Shown piece after piece: positions 7,144 through 7,568 of a stretch of 7,568 nucleotides of DNA (position 1 is the first letter of the stretch; each line of letters opens with the position of its first letter). The position numbers were made by a program, and so were the translations under genes. The stretch lies in assembly GCA_014239715.1 (NCBI GenBank), contig JAAZYJ010000173.1, forward strand, positions 1 to 7,568, in the 5' to 3' direction. The notes beneath the pieces were generated by a model. It made no database searches. It was not told the DNA's origin and saw nothing but the letters and a program-made list of their open reading frames with translations. The stretch is from Flavobacteriales bacterium. Lineage in GTDB: Bacteria; Bacteroidota; Bacteroidia; Flavobacteriales; Parvicellaceae.

Positions 7144-7413
7144 ATGGCAGAAAAACAATCCGAAATAAGGTACTTGACACCGATCAATATTGAGATCAAA
7201 AAAGACAAGTACTGTAGATTTCATAAGTCGGGGATCAAATACATAGATTTTAAAGACCCTAACTTCCTATTAAAATTTGTTAATGAACAGGGTAAAATTC
7301 TTCCTAGAAGAGTTACCGGAACGTCATTAAAGTATCAACGTAAAGTGACTCAGGCAGTAAAAAGAGCCAGACACTTAGCATTAATGCCATATGTTGGCGA
7401 TATGCTGAAATAA
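7144..7413 (+). CDS. rpsR: 30S ribosomal protein S18
   Basis: An 89-residue protein, partner of S6 on the platform of the 30S subunit. Diagnostic segments are YCRFHKSG (23-30) followed by K-Y-I-D-F-K-D, then [18 protein letters not shown] (50-67), and [11 protein letters not shown] (73-83). Length and motif order match the family with no insertion or loss. It follows rpsF by 24 bases and precedes rplI by 14 bases on the same strand, so it is translated from the same message. The bases before its ATG (GTTTTTATT) hold no Shine-Dalgarno. Confidence 0.97.
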   Translation: MAEKQSEIRYLTPINIEIKKDKYCRFHKSGIKYIDFKDPNFLLKFVNEQGKILPRRVTGTSLKYQRKVTQAVKRARHLALMPYVGDMLK

Positions 7414-7427
7414 GAAAGAGATAGATC

Positions 7428-7568
7428 ATGGACGTAATACTTAAAACAAACGTTGAACACCTTGGAGATAAGGATGATTTGGTAACAGTAAAAGCTGGCT
7501 ACGGAAGAAATTTTCTTATTCCACAGGGGAAAGCAATTTTAGCGACTGCTTCGGCAAGAAAAAGGCAC
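7428..7568 (+). CDS. rplI: 50S ribosomal protein L9, N-terminal part (partial)
   Basis: The first 47 residues of L9 are present before the window ends. [13 protein letters not shown] is the first beta strand region, and [20 protein letters not shown] (residues 17-36) carries the L9 signature: V-x-x-G-Y-x-x-N-F-L-x-x-x-G-x-A, with Thr40 at the expected polar position. The N-terminal domain binds 23S rRNA near the L1 stalk. The gene is third in the rpsF-rpsR-rplI operon, 14 bases after rpsR. That gap contains GAAAGAG, a weak purine-rich stretch that may help initiation. The remaining two thirds (connecting helix and C-terminal domain) lie outside the window. Confidence 0.96.
   Translation, partial: MDVILKTNVEHLGDKDDLVTVKAGYGRNFLIPQGKAILATASARKRH

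Noticed and set aside
1..7568. CRISPR array, insertion sequence, defence island or other new multi-gene system
   Set aside because: No direct repeats, transposase, terminal inverted repeats or accessory gene cassette were seen; all genes except the transglutaminase-like one belong to well-known families.

Overview
The window reads as a chromosomal segment of a member of the Bacteroidota (Cytophaga/Flavobacterium-type bacteria). Four things point that way. The proteins resemble that phylum: a DnaX of the Bacteroidota type, and the gene order rpsF-rpsR-rplI with no priB or ssb inserted. Several intergenic regions carry the phylum's unusual promoter box TAnnTTTG. Start codons are mostly preceded by AT-rich sequence rather than strong Shine-Dalgarno motifs. 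Base composition is moderately AT-rich throughout, and no stretch looks foreign. No mobile element, CRISPR array, tRNA or rRNA was seen. The genus cannot be named from this sequence.

Layout from left to right. (1) Positions 1-110, minus strand: the N-terminus of a MATE-family multidrug/Na+ antiporter, cut by the window edge. (2) A 167-base divergent intergenic region with a near-perfect Bacteroidota promoter facing right. (3) 278-2296, plus: a secreted or periplasmic transglutaminase-like protein with a long Lys-rich, probably coiled-coil C-terminal half. (4) 2339-4573, minus, convergent with it: monomeric NADP-dependent isocitrate dehydrogenase. (5) 4677-6457, minus: dnaX, the clamp-loader subunit of DNA polymerase III. 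It is split into two overlapping reading frames at a run of ten A residues. (6) A 323-base divergent intergenic region. (7) 6781-7568, plus: the ribosomal protein operon rpsF-rpsR-rplI, with rplI cut by the window edge.

The most interesting feature is the dnaX slippage site. The zero frame ends at 364 aa, just after clamp-loader domain III, giving a gamma-like protein. A -1 shift on the A run, or transcripts carrying one extra A, gives a 593 aa tau with a charged, Pro-rich linker and a C-terminal domain. The same two-product strategy is known for dnaX in Escherichia coli (ribosomal -1 frameshifting on A AAA AAG) and Thermus thermophilus (transcriptional slippage on an A run). The gene arrangement otherwise looks like ordinary core genome: replication, the TCA cycle and translation, flanked by transport and envelope functions. 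I found no convincing new multi-gene system.
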